Below are positions 53,937-61,896 of a stretch of 64,000 nt of DNA, in pieces. This DNA comes from Chitinophaga sp. (GTDB taxonomy: Bacteria; Bacteroidota; Bacteroidia; Chitinophagales; Chitinophagaceae), in the NCBI RefSeq assembly GCF_017745275.1, contig NZ_JAGHZS010000005.1:248001-312000 (forward strand). The letters are read 5' to 3'. The notes below the pieces were generated by a model. It was not told the origin of the DNA. It did no database searches and was given only the letters and a program-made list of their open reading frames with translations. Position 1 is the first letter of the stretch. Each line of letters begins with the position of its first letter. Position numbers and translations under genes: made by a program.

Positions 53937-54731
53937 ATGTACTACGCAACACTTCCACCACCTGCTCACCTCGCGCATGTGATCCGGTTTTTCTGGGTCA
54001 TGGAAGGAGAGAATGGATATACCCACCATAACATGGCGGATGCCTGTGTGGAAATGTTGTTTCATTACCGGGGATGTTTTGATGAGATAGAAAACAACGG
54101 CAGCCGGACTACTTCTTTCACGGCCGGTTTGCACGGGGCTACGCATGTCCTGCGCAAATATACCATTGATGCCGGCTTCGGTATTTTCGGGGTATACTTT
54201 TATCCGCAGGCGATTCCTTTACTTTTTTCGATGCCTGCTTCTGAGCTTACCAATGCAACTGCTGAATTGAGTTATTTGTTGAAAAGCGCCGGCTTACAGC
54301 TGGAAGCGGAGATAGCAGAAGCTAAAAGTCATGCAGAACGTTGCCGTATTATCTGCCGCTTTACGGAGCAACGGATGGCTCGCCATTATGATGCAGAACC
54401 ACCTGTGTTTGCAGCTATCCGGCATATTATTCATCACCAACCGGCGATTCCTATTTCAGAGTTGTCGAAGCAATATTACCTGTCGGAGCGGCAATTTGAG
54501 CGGCAGTTTAAGCAATATGCAGGCTTAACGCCCCGGTTGTTTTCGCGTATTATTCGTTTTCAGGCAGCTACTTCTTTTTACAAACGGGATGACCTGAGCT
54601 TAGGTAGTATTGCGCTGGAGTGCGGGTATTATGATCAGTCGCATTTTATCAGTGACTTCAAATCCTTTTCCGGGTTACATCCCAAACAGTTTTTTTCTGG
54701 TCGTTCTGCGGCTACGGCGTGGCGGGAATAA
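53937..54731 (+). CDS. AraC-family transcriptional regulator
   Basis: A 264-residue regulator. The N-terminal domain (PPPAHLAHVIRFFWVMEGE, NMADACVEMLFHYRG) is of the DUF6597 type common in Bacteroidota. The C-terminal AraC DNA-binding part has ISELSKQYYLSERQFERQF and LGSIALECGYYDQSHFISDF. It follows the hexosaminidase gene by 18 nt and precedes the VOC gene by 76 nt. It might control either; no operator is recognised. Effector unknown. Confidence 0.9.
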   Translation: MYYATLPPPAHLAHVIRFFWVMEGENGYTHHNMADACVEMLFHYRGCFDEIENNGSRTTSFTAGLHGATHVLRKYTIDAGFGIFGVYFYPQAIPLLFSMPASELTNATAELSYLLKSAGLQLEAEIAEAKSHAERCRIICRFTEQRMARHYDAEPPVFAAIRHIIHHQPAIPISELSKQYYLSERQFERQFKQYAGLTPRLFSRIIRFQAATSFYKRDDLSLGSIALECGYYDQSHFISDFKSFSGLHPKQFFSGRSAATAWRE

Positions 54732-54807
54732 TGTCGGTTTTTTCCAATTTTAAGCGCTTGACCTTCTTCATCTTTGTGTTGCAATATCACCTTAAAATTT
54801 TGTTATT

Positions 54808-55179
54808 ATGAAATTACCTGAAGGACATCAGCGCGTGATACCTTACCTGATCCTGCAAAATGCAGTAGCTTTTTTCGATTTCACCAAAGCAGTATTTGAT
54901 GCGGAAGAGCGTTACCGCGGCTACCAGGAAGATCAGCGTACACTGCGACATGGAGAGATCCGGATCGGCGATGCCACTATTATGTTTGGGCAGAGCAGTG
55001 AAAACTGGGGAACAGAAAATGCGGGTTTGTATATTTATGTAGAAGATGCAGATGCTACTTTTCAGAAAGCATTGGATGCAGGAGCTACAGTAGTGATGCC
55101 GGTGGCGGATCAGTCGTACGGCCGTTCCGGTGGTGTGAAGGATCCGTTTGGCAATACCTGGTGGATCACTGCCGTATAG
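54808..55179 (+). CDS. VOC-family (glyoxalase/bleomycin-resistance-like) protein
   Basis: A 123-residue VOC-fold protein: QRVIPYLILQNAVAFFDFTKA at the start, AGLYIYVEDADATFQKALDAGA in the middle and VKDPFGNTWWIT at the end. The motif set matches PhnB-like or antibiotic-resistance VOC members rather than classical glyoxalase I, whose metal Glu is not clearly kept here. It is cytoplasmic. A near-match promoter (CATCTTTG) lies upstream, and a terminator closes the unit. Function not assigned. Confidence 0.82.
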   Translation: MKLPEGHQRVIPYLILQNAVAFFDFTKAVFDAEERYRGYQEDQRTLRHGEIRIGDATIMFGQSSENWGTENAGLYIYVEDADATFQKALDAGATVVMPVADQSYGRSGGVKDPFGNTWWITAV

Positions 55180-55208
55180 AGTATTTGTCGATAAAGTGTT
55201 TTGCAGAC

Positions 55209-55236
55209 ATGCCGGCCTTAGGGCCGGCATTTTTTT
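55209..55236 (+). terminator. Rho-independent terminator
   Basis: ATGCCGGCC (55209-55217) pairs with GGCCGGCAT (55222-55230), TTAG loop, followed by a T-run. It lies 29 nt after the VOC gene stop. Confidence 0.93.
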
Positions 55237-55391
55237 ATGCAGGGAGTTCCAATGTTAAGTTTTTATTATCGCCAAATAGCCGCAGTAGTACATTCTAATT
55301 TACAAGAATGCGTTGCAACACTGTAGCGCATTTGACCGGGAAACGCACCTGTGCCAGCCGCGTGCTGTTTGTCTCACCCACTAAATTTACT

Positions 55392-56435
55392 ATGAAAATG
55401 ATTATTGATGACTATCCTGCAACAATAAGATTTTTGTTATCAACCAAGTCTGAAGCAACGACCGAATCCTCACCTTTGTTACCTGTGCATTACCAGCATA
55501 ATGCTTTAAGAGGTGCATTTGTAACCTATACAGAAGGAGGATTTGGTTGTTTTGCTGCCCAGGAAGTACGTAGTCCTCATTGGGTGATGGGATGGTTGAA
55601 TTTTTCCATCCGGCACCCGGTAACGCTGAATTTTTCCGCCAGCAAACCGATGGTGGCATTGATATGTACGCTGAGGGGAAGGGCTGTGTATGAGCTGCCT
55701 GGCTTTGGTAATTTTTCATTGCCCAAGGGCAGGTATGGATTTTATTATATTCCACCTCACCTGGCCGGCAACATGTTCCTGGCCGAAGAAGAGCATCATA
55801 CCGTTTACTTTTCTTTTTCTGCCTCTTTCCTGGAATCCTTTGCAGGGCAACATATTAACTTCCAGGAATTGTATGCCGCGCAGCAACAGCAGGTAACTGC
55901 CGCCAATGTGTTGCCAGTGTTTAAAATTGGTGTTGAGGAGCGTAAGATCCTGGATGCCATCCGGAACAGTAATTTAACAGGTCCGGCTAAACAGATATTC
56001 CTGCAGGCAAGAATCAACGACTTACTGGTAAGCTATTTTGCATCGCTGGAAACAAGCGATAAAGGCCGTTTGAGGATAGAAGATCAGCAGGAACGGTTTA
56101 AAGAGATTGAAAAGTTTATACAGGAAAACTATCACCTGCCACTTAAAATGCAATTTTTAAGCCGCAAAGCCGGCATGAACCTGCGTAGTTTTGAGAAGGG
56201 CTTTAAGGCCAGTTTCGGTGTCAAGGCCAAAGAGTATATAGAGCAGTTGCGTGTAAAACTGGCAGCAGATCTACTGAAAAGCAGCGACATGCCGATTACG
56301 GCGATCGCCTACCACGTGGGGTTTGCGGGAACGAATTATTTCTCTTTTGTGTTCCGGAAAATTCAGCATTGTTCACCGAGAGAGTACAGGCAAAGAAATG
56401 AAGGGAAGAAAACGGATAAAGGCGAAATATTGTAG
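55392..56435 (+). CDS. AraC-family transcriptional regulator
   Basis: A 347-residue protein. The N-terminal about 240 residues form a sensor domain of unknown type. The C-terminal AraC domain has the motifs LPLKMQFLSRKAGMNLRSFEK and PITAIAYHVGFAGTNYFSFV, ending KIQHCSPREYRQR. ATG 55392 begins the likely protein (MKMIIDDYPATIRF); the ATG at 55308 in frame would add 28 residues (CNTVAHLTGKRTCAS) with no homologous look. The next gene on the same strand is the LanKC gene, 327 nt away, so this regulator could govern the peptide system; that is inference. Confidence 0.85.
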   Translation: MKMIIDDYPATIRFLLSTKSEATTESSPLLPVHYQHNALRGAFVTYTEGGFGCFAAQEVRSPHWVMGWLNFSIRHPVTLNFSASKPMVALICTLRGRAVYELPGFGNFSLPKGRYGFYYIPPHLAGNMFLAEEEHHTVYFSFSASFLESFAGQHINFQELYAAQQQQVTAANVLPVFKIGVEERKILDAIRNSNLTGPAKQIFLQARINDLLVSYFASLETSDKGRLRIEDQQERFKEIEKFIQENYHLPLKMQFLSRKAGMNLRSFEKGFKASFGVKAKEYIEQLRVKLAADLLKSSDMPITAIAYHVGFAGTNYFSFVFRKIQHCSPREYRQRNEGKKTDKGEIL

Positions 56436-56762
56436 GTTTTTATATTCGCGTTTTTGAACATTATTTTAAGATTAAGTTTTGATATTTGTAGGAGAAGGAA
56501 CGAAAGCACGGAGTTTAATCCCTTAGAACCCGATTTTAAACAATCAATTATTTCCTGTTAAATATTTGAAGTACCCTCGAAATAACGTGTTTATGCCAAC
56601 GAAGCGTTCAATAGATCAGCTACTGATCTGACAATATTGTATTTCCTGTTCTGATATCAATAAGTTGATTGTTTTGCCGTGATGGCAATGATCATACTTG
56701 CGTCCATGCCTGTAATGATGGGCGTAAGGGAGCGGCATGTCTAATGAAAAATCTGTTTTAAT
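56436..56762. other. AT-rich intergenic region before the LanKC gene
   Basis: 327 nt with no convincing gene. A short plus-strand frame near 56680-56750 encodes only about 20 residues (ATG GCA ATG ATC onward) and ends 31 nt before the LanKC start. No exact TAnnTTTG and no hairpin terminator were seen. It is more AT-rich than the preceding coding DNA. Confidence 0.4.
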
Positions 56763-59465
56763 ATGGATAAGCAGCATGAAGTAATAACTCAGGAGCGGAA
56801 TGATAGTCGTGATTCCAATGGAAAGCCTTTGCTTGTGATCCCGGCGGGTATTGCAGATTATCAGGGATTGTTGGAAATGAATGGTATTGCTTATACAAGC
56901 GATGAAAATTTTCTCAGAGTGGGTGTGCCTGAGAATGTAAAAGGATGGATATTTCATTTATCAGTGATCAAAGTGCAGTTTTTGAAATTGTTTGAAATAG
57001 TGTATCCGTTTTTAGCGGAGCATAAATTACCCTATAAAATACCATCGGACGATATAACAAAAGATCAGTTAGTGGATGGTGCATTGGGATATGAGCGGCT
57101 TGGAAAAGTAATAACAATTTATATAGATAATGATAGGGCTGCGCTGCAGTTGGCGCGTCAGCTTATTACACTGACGGCCTCTTTTAAGGGGCCAGCTGTA
57201 CCTACAGATATTCATTTGGGGGCTGTAGTTTATGTTCGCTATGGAGGTTTTAGAACGGAGATGTTGGTAGATGCCAATGGCAAAGTGGAAAACTATATGC
57301 ACGGGAAGAGCGGAGAACGAATTAAAGATCCTTATAACATTCCATTTGTATTGCCTAAAGGTGTCTACTGGCCTTTTTCTGAATTAGCAAAACCGGTGGC
57401 GACAAAAATCCGACGGATTTTTAAAGGTAAATATCTTCCTTACATTTTTATAAAGCCCGATGTAAAAGGCCGTGTGATAAAGGGCATCAATATCAGTCAA
57501 TGGTTTAACCCGCGTTGGTGCATTATAAAAGAGGGGAAAATGGGTATGTGCTCTGATGATGGCGGCAGAGATATGATTGATCGAATTAACTGGCAATTTG
57601 AATTACATACGGATCTGAGTGATGAGCTACCGTTACCACGCATTATAGATCATTTCTATAGTAACAATGATAGTTATCTCGTAATGGAATTTATTGATGG
57701 CGTGACCTTAGATGTAATTCAATCGTTATTGTATGGTGGAAATAGTTGGCAGGGAGTGAGTGAAGCCGTGAAGCTAAAAAGCATTGATTATTTGTTACAG
57801 ATTATAAGCGTACTTATTTTACTTCATAGTAAAGGGTATATACATCGGGATGTTACCGTTGCTAATTTTTTAGTAGACAGGAAGGGAAAGGTATTTCTGA
57901 TTGATATGGAGCTGGCCTATAATATTAATAAAGCAAAACCGGATCCGGCTTTTAGACTTGGAACACCCGGCTCAATGTCACCAGAACAGGCTAATTCTGC
58001 GGCACCAACTTTTGAACAGGATGTATATAGTCTTGGTGCTCTATTAGTGGTTTCATTTACTGGTTTCCGGCCGTCTACTTTCGATGTGGAAGACTCTACT
58101 TCACTGTATAGAAATATGTTGTTTTTTACAGGACATAAAAGGCTGGCTGCAACTATTGCCAATTGTCTGAGTATTGATCCGAAGTTAAGGCCTTCGTTAA
58201 GCGAAATAAACAAGGTTATGACTGATTTTAAATCAGACTTGACTTTGCGGGATCCAATTTTATTAACTGACGATGTAACTGATTATGAAGTGTTCATTAA
58301 TGGAGCTTTAAAAGGCTTGTCTAATCCTTTGATGCTTACTGCTGAGGGAGGATGGTCCTCTGTTTATGCAGAAGCGGAGCGGAATGTAGGGAATCGCCGG
58401 AGCCAGCGGGCTTATTATATGGGAATCCGGGAAGGAATTAGTGGTCCATTGTATTTATTGGCCCTTGCAGGAAGGATGGGATTCAATATTGATTCCTGCC
58501 TGGAGGTGATAGAGAAGAACTGGCGCTATCTGCAACAGCATTTTCTGAATATTTTACCTGAATTACCTCCTGGATTGTATAACGGAGCGGGAGGTATTGC
58601 TATGGCGATCAGTAAGTTGTTTGCGGCGGGGATATTAACGGCTGATAAAGAGCATCTTGCTTATTTGAAAGGATGTCTGAATAAAAGTCCAGTGAGCTGC
58701 GATATCGCTTCCGGAGCAGCAGGGCAAGGCATCGCCTTGTTACATAGTATGCCATACCTGGAAAAAGATTTTGTTAATGGTTGCTTTGATACCTATATAC
58801 AGTTTATTCTCAGCAACCAGTTACGTGACGGCTCATGGCTATCTGCTTCATGTGATATTGAGGAGAAGAAGGAAAAGATGACAGGGTTGTCTTGTGGAAC
58901 TGCCGGTATCGTTTGGTTTTTATTGAATTGGCATCATCGTTTCGGGAATAATGTAGTATTGGATGCGGCATTGAAAGGGTTAAAGTGGTTGGAGAATCAG
59001 GCAAAGAAAGAAGATGGAGAGATATTTTGGTACAAATCGAAAGAGAATAAAGATATAGAATTTACCCTGGAGGATGGATTTTATGGGGTGGCAATGATTT
59101 TTATAAAAGCTTATGAGGTAACCGGAGATCTGGCCTTTAGAAAGATTGCGGAGAGGACTTTGTCTGTCTTTCCGTCGAAAGGCATATTGCCGGAATTGGC
59201 AGTAAGTAATGGAATGGCCGGATTGGGTGAAGTTTACCTGGAGGCATACCGGGTGTTCCGGGAAGAGATTTGGCGAGAGCGGGCAACCTGGGTTGCGGAG
59301 GTGCTGTTGCACACCGTGTATTATCATAAGGATGGAAACTATTGGCTCATTAACAGTCCTAAATTACCTAACGCAGATCTGTTGGCGGGGAACAGCGGCC
59401 TGATTTACTTTCTAATGCATTACTTAAGGCCGGATGAAATGGGCTTCATTCTATTACCACAGTAA
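56763..59465 (+). CDS. LanKC-type (class III) lanthionine synthetase-like protein
   Basis: A 900-residue three-part enzyme. Residues about 1-230 are a lyase-like domain, recognisable from GWIFHLSVIK, GKVITIYI and VVYVRYGGF. Residues about 240-500 are a Ser/Thr kinase: Lys in IIKEG near 256, HRDVTVANF at 361-369, DME for the metal motif at 381, GTPGSMSPEQ. Residues about 550-890 are a LanC-like toroid with seven G-x-x-G turns near 558, 608, 651, 712, 772, 817 and 876. The zinc ligands of LanC are missing: the usual CHG is SNG (815-817) and the usual WCYG is DGFYG. In class III enzymes the kinase phosphorylates Ser/Thr, the lyase makes dehydro-residues and the cyclase joins Cys. It is followed by a membrane protein and two peptide genes. 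Confidence 0.85.
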   Translation: MDKQHEVITQERNDSRDSNGKPLLVIPAGIADYQGLLEMNGIAYTSDENFLRVGVPENVKGWIFHLSVIKVQFLKLFEIVYPFLAEHKLPYKIPSDDITKDQLVDGALGYERLGKVITIYIDNDRAALQLARQLITLTASFKGPAVPTDIHLGAVVYVRYGGFRTEMLVDANGKVENYMHGKSGERIKDPYNIPFVLPKGVYWPFSELAKPVATKIRRIFKGKYLPYIFIKPDVKGRVIKGINISQWFNPRWCIIKEGKMGMCSDDGGRDMIDRINWQFELHTDLSDELPLPRIIDHFYSNNDSYLVMEFIDGVTLDVIQSLLYGGNSWQGVSEAVKLKSIDYLLQIISVLILLHSKGYIHRDVTVANFLVDRKGKVFLIDMELAYNINKAKPDPAFRLGTPGSMSPEQANSAAPTFEQDVYSLGALLVVSFTGFRPSTFDVEDSTSLYRNMLFFTGHKRLAATIANCLSIDPKLRPSLSEINKVMTDFKSDLTLRDPILLTDDVTDYEVFINGALKGLSNPLMLTAEGGWSSVYAEAERNVGNRRSQRAYYMGIREGISGPLYLLALAGRMGFNIDSCLEVIEKNWRYLQQHFLNILPELPPGLYNGAGGIAMAISKLFAAGILTADKEHLAYLKGCLNKSPVSCDIASGAAGQGIALLHSMPYLEKDFVNGCFDTYIQFILSNQLRDGSWLSASCDIEEKKEKMTGLSCGTAGIVWFLLNWHHRFGNNVVLDAALKGLKWLENQAKKEDGEIFWYKSKENKDIEFTLEDGFYGVAMIFIKAYEVTGDLAFRKIAERTLSVFPSKGILPELAVSNGMAGLGEVYLEAYRVFREEIWRERATWVAEVLLHTVYYHKDGNYWLINSPKLPNADLLAGNSGLIYFLMHYLRPDEMGFILLPQ

Positions 59466-59476
59466 AAGTTATCTGT

Positions 59477-59944
59477 ATGAACAGGAAAAATATCACACAA
59501 TTGATAGCGTCATTGCTGATATTATTATTCTCATATGCAGCAACAAGTAAGCTGGTTGATTACCAAACTTTCGTTATACAATTAGGAAAGTCTCCGCTGA
59601 TAGACCAATATGCGATTCCCATTTCCTGGGGTATTCCTTCGCTGGAGTATGTGGTAGTAGCACTGTTATTGTTTAGCCGTAGCCGCCTGCTGGGATTTTA
59701 TGCTTCTTTTTTTTTAATGATGTTGTTTACCGTTTACATCTATGCTATTCTCCATTTTAGCTATGATCTCCCATGTTCTTGTGGAGGTGTACTATCACAG
59801 TTGAGTTGGCAGCAACATCTTATTTTTAACATTGCTTTCACCATTTTGTCCTTGTTTGGAATCATTTTTCAATCACCTTATTATAAGAATTTTAGACTAT
59901 CGTCTTTAAATATTTTGCTACGTAGTAAACAGGAAAGTCGCTGA
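59477..59944 (+). CDS. MauE/DoxX-type redox-associated membrane protein
   Basis: A 155-residue protein with four hydrophobic segments (LIASLLILLFSYAATSKLVD at the start). A periplasm-facing motif CSCGG lies between helices 3 and 4 (YDLPCSCGGVLSQLSWQQHL), and LSWQQHLIFNIAFTILSL is typical of Bacteroidota MauE-like proteins. The family helps form or reduce disulfides in partner proteins. The Cys-x-Cys pair fits thiol-disulfide exchange with the two-Cys peptides encoded downstream. The gap to the LanKC gene is 11 nt, so both are co-transcribed. Exact partner is inference. Confidence 0.85.
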   Translation: MNRKNITQLIASLLILLFSYAATSKLVDYQTFVIQLGKSPLIDQYAIPISWGIPSLEYVVVALLLFSRSRLLGFYASFFLMMLFTVYIYAILHFSYDLPCSCGGVLSQLSWQQHLIFNIAFTILSLFGIIFQSPYYKNFRLSSLNILLRSKQESR

Positions 59945-60030
59945 ACACCTGTAGAAAAAAGTAGGCATTCTATCAAAATGTGTCATTTTAGTTTTTATTG
60001 CTTTTTGATATTATAAAAGCATTATGCTAT

Positions 60031-60267
60031 ATGAAAAAAGTATCTTTAGGCCTTACCGCTATCGCTCTGTTGGTTGGTTTTGCAAGTGCATTTGCTTCTA
60101 AAACAACCGGTACTGGCAGAACTTTCTGGACAACTGTTGTTCACCACACTCGTGTTACATTGTCTCAGGTAAATGCTCTTTGTAAAGGTGGAGCTGTTAC
60201 ATGTGCAATACAATACACTACTGCATCAGGCGCTCCAACAGGTGCAATTGCATTTAAAGCACTCTGA
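60031..60267 (+). CDS. Candidate precursor peptide 1 (78 aa, two-Cys core)
   Basis: A 78-residue peptide. It starts MKKVSLGLTAIALLVGFASA, an export-type signal with possible cleavage after AFA (residue 22). The core is rich in Thr/Ser and has Cys at 51 and 58 in LCKGGAVTCAIQY, then TTASGAPTG. A longer reading from 59998 is not needed: the ATG at 60031 gives the same N-terminus as the paralogue at 61425. Shared positions are GLTAI, TFW-x-TV, ALC-x-x-G-x-x-TCAIQY and PTG. It recalls the DUF6520-type small peptides common in Bacteroidota, but I could not check this. Placed after a LanKC and a MauE gene, it may be modified at Ser/Thr/Cys or by a disulfide; this is inference. Confidence 0.72.
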   Translation: MKKVSLGLTAIALLVGFASAFASKTTGTGRTFWTTVVHHTRVTLSQVNALCKGGAVTCAIQYTTASGAPTGAIAFKAL

Positions 60268-60289
60268 TTAAGGAAAACATAAGTTCTAA

Positions 60290-60319
60290 AAGACTCCTCA
60301 ATGCAGATTGAGGAGTCTT
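60290..60319 (+). terminator. Hairpin after peptide 1, possible attenuator
   Basis: AAGACTCCTCA (60290-60300) pairs perfectly with TGAGGAGTCTT (60309-60319) around an 8-nt loop, 22 nt after the first peptide gene and 22 nt before the propeller-like gene. No T-run follows, so it could lower expression of downstream genes or protect the peptide mRNA end. Confidence 0.6.
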
Positions 60320-60341
60320 ACATTCAAACGCCATTTCTGGT

Positions 60342-61385
60342 ATGAAGATTCTTTTATATAGTTTGTTCCTCGCAGTACTCTCTGTCATTGTTATTGGTTT
60401 CCTTTGGTTTATTGCCGACAGACCCAATAAAAGCCCTAATCATTTTCAAAGAGTGTTTATCGAAAGGGGGCCGGGGGCCTCACAAAGAGAGAGTTTGCCA
60501 GACAACGTGGGAGGCCCTATTGGCGGAATGTCCGATTCTGTTTTCTTTTCAACAGATGAACCGGGAAGGGTAATAATAACAGATAGTAAATTTAAGAAGA
60601 AGGGGGAGGTGCTATTTCATTTACCCGGTAGCTTAAAAGATAGTATTAAGCAAAACTTTTTCTCCCGGTTTGATGCACCCTGGATATATTTTTGCGCTTA
60701 CAATATTCCTGCGATTATTTGTTGTAATATATATACCCACCAGGTGAGTGTGTATTACAAAACGGGAACAGCGTTTACAAATGTTTGTCCGGTATCAGAA
60801 GACAGGTTTTTATTTCGTCAGCTTGATTACAAGTCAAAAGACCAGGTATTTAGCTTACGCGATACCAGGCATTCCTTACCGGTTAAAGAATCAAGTCTGT
60901 ATACCCCGTATGGTGATGGAGGACTGATATCCGGAGGTAATCTTCATTATGAAAAAAAGACAGGTATTTTTAATTATACATTTGTCTATGGAAATAAGAT
61001 AATGCTGTTTGATACAGGTCTCAATATCATAAGAATACAGCATACAATCGATACATTTACTTTACCTGTACTAAAATCCGGACGCTTAGGTAAAGTGACC
61101 TATTCGAATCTTGGACCGGCGCGGCGAATTAATCACCTGACATGCATAAGTCAGAAGTTCCTTTTTGTTAACTCATTGGTTAAGGCGGATAATGAAGACG
61201 CAGGTATATTCAACAATAATACTGTTATCGACATATATGACCTTGATACGTTACGTTACAGGGGAAGTTTTTATATGCCCAGACTGGATCGTCAGTATAT
61301 TAGTAGTATGCAGGTTGTTAATAAATCACTGATTGCGTTTTATAAGAACGAGGCTGTTGTTCATTCACTTGATTTCCTTAATTGA
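60342..61385 (+). CDS. Membrane-anchored beta-propeller-like protein of the peptide locus
   Basis: A 347-residue protein with one N-terminal hydrophobic helix (ILLYSLFLAVLSVIVIGFLWF) and a mainly beta body. Repeating strands such as SDSVFFSTDEPGRVIITDSK, AIICCNIYTHQVSVYY and NTVIDIYDLDTLRYRGSFY suggest a propeller, with some likeness to BF3164-type or 6-bladed Bacteroidota proteins. It has a Cys pair (CC) in strand 3. No enzyme motif is seen. It sits between the two peptide genes and is likely anchored in the inner membrane with the body in the periplasm. It may bind the peptides; no evidence beyond position. Confidence 0.65.
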   Translation: MKILLYSLFLAVLSVIVIGFLWFIADRPNKSPNHFQRVFIERGPGASQRESLPDNVGGPIGGMSDSVFFSTDEPGRVIITDSKFKKKGEVLFHLPGSLKDSIKQNFFSRFDAPWIYFCAYNIPAIICCNIYTHQVSVYYKTGTAFTNVCPVSEDRFLFRQLDYKSKDQVFSLRDTRHSLPVKESSLYTPYGDGGLISGGNLHYEKKTGIFNYTFVYGNKIMLFDTGLNIIRIQHTIDTFTLPVLKSGRLGKVTYSNLGPARRINHLTCISQKFLFVNSLVKADNEDAGIFNNNTVIDIYDLDTLRYRGSFYMPRLDRQYISSMQVVNKSLIAFYKNEAVVHSLDFLN

Positions 61386-61424
61386 TGAGTATCTGATCAT
61401 TATTTTAACTATTAACTTTTACAT

Positions 61425-61661
61425 ATGAATAAGCTACATATTGGACTCACAGCCATTTCGCTTTTTTTAGGTGTGGCAAATGCTTTCGCTGCGAAAGCTG
61501 GTTTCTACGCAACATTTTGGCGGACCGTGCGTTATCAGACAATGGTTCGGTACGCTGCAGCGGTGGCGTTATGTCCCAATGGCAACTATACCTGTGCCAT
61601 TCAGTATGAAACTATTTCGAGTCTTCCAACTGGTTATGTTTTATATCGTTCTCTCCCATGA
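61425..61661 (+). CDS. Candidate precursor peptide 2 (78 aa, two-Cys core)
   Basis: A 78-residue paralogue of the peptide at 60031. N-terminus NKLHIGLTAISLFLGVANAF with likely cleavage after AFA. The core has Cys at 50 and 57 (LCPNGNYTCAIQY), the same C-x6-C spacing, TFWRTV before it and SSLPTG after it. Basic and aromatic residues (R33, R36, Y37, R42, Y43) make it more cationic than peptide 1. Near-identical leaders and cores with varied flanks are what one expects of paralogous processed peptides. It ends the plus-strand peptide operon. Confidence 0.72.
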   Translation: MNKLHIGLTAISLFLGVANAFAAKAGFYATFWRTVRYQTMVRYAAAVALCPNGNYTCAIQYETISSLPTGYVLYRSLP

Positions 61662-61833
61662 GAAGGGAATACAAATATTAAATGTATAAATACCTGTAGT
61701 AGTTCGTTGGGAGTATAGAAGTGTTTGGCCCATGTTGGGCTATCGACAATTATTACTTCGGAGTTAAGAGCAGATCTGCTTATTGGACGCAATGAACAAA
61801 TTGAATTAGCCAGCGTATTTGTTGCATAAAAGG
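61662..61833. other. Intergenic stretch between the peptide operon and the TlpA gene
   Basis: About 170 nt with no recognisable gene. Short open stretches occur (for example IEVFGPCWAIDNYYFGVKS reading from about 61715), but none has a start and a plausible length, and I could not match them to a known family. It could be a gene remnant. Confidence 0.3.
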
Positions 61834-61863
61834 CTAAAGTTTCCCCTTAGAAGGAAACTTTAG
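61834..61863. terminator. Bidirectional terminator between the converging peptide and TlpA operons
   Basis: CTAAAGTTTCC (61834-61844) pairs perfectly with GGAAACTTTAG (61853-61863), 8-nt loop, followed on the plus strand by GTACTATTTTTT. It lies 33 nt from the stop of the minus-strand TlpA gene and ends both transcripts. Confidence 0.88.
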
Positions 61864-61896
61864 GTACTATTTTTTAATGCTGAATAAGTGTATGAC

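Noticed and set aside
55291..55310. Short inverted repeat CATTCT/AGAATG upstream of the AraC gene
   Set aside because: Only 6 bp, below what can be told from chance in AT-rich DNA, though it could be part of an operator.
56616..56957. Minus-strand 113-residue frame overlapping the LanKC start
   Set aside because: It overlaps about 195 nt of a clearly coding LanKC N-terminus and shows no domain or signal.
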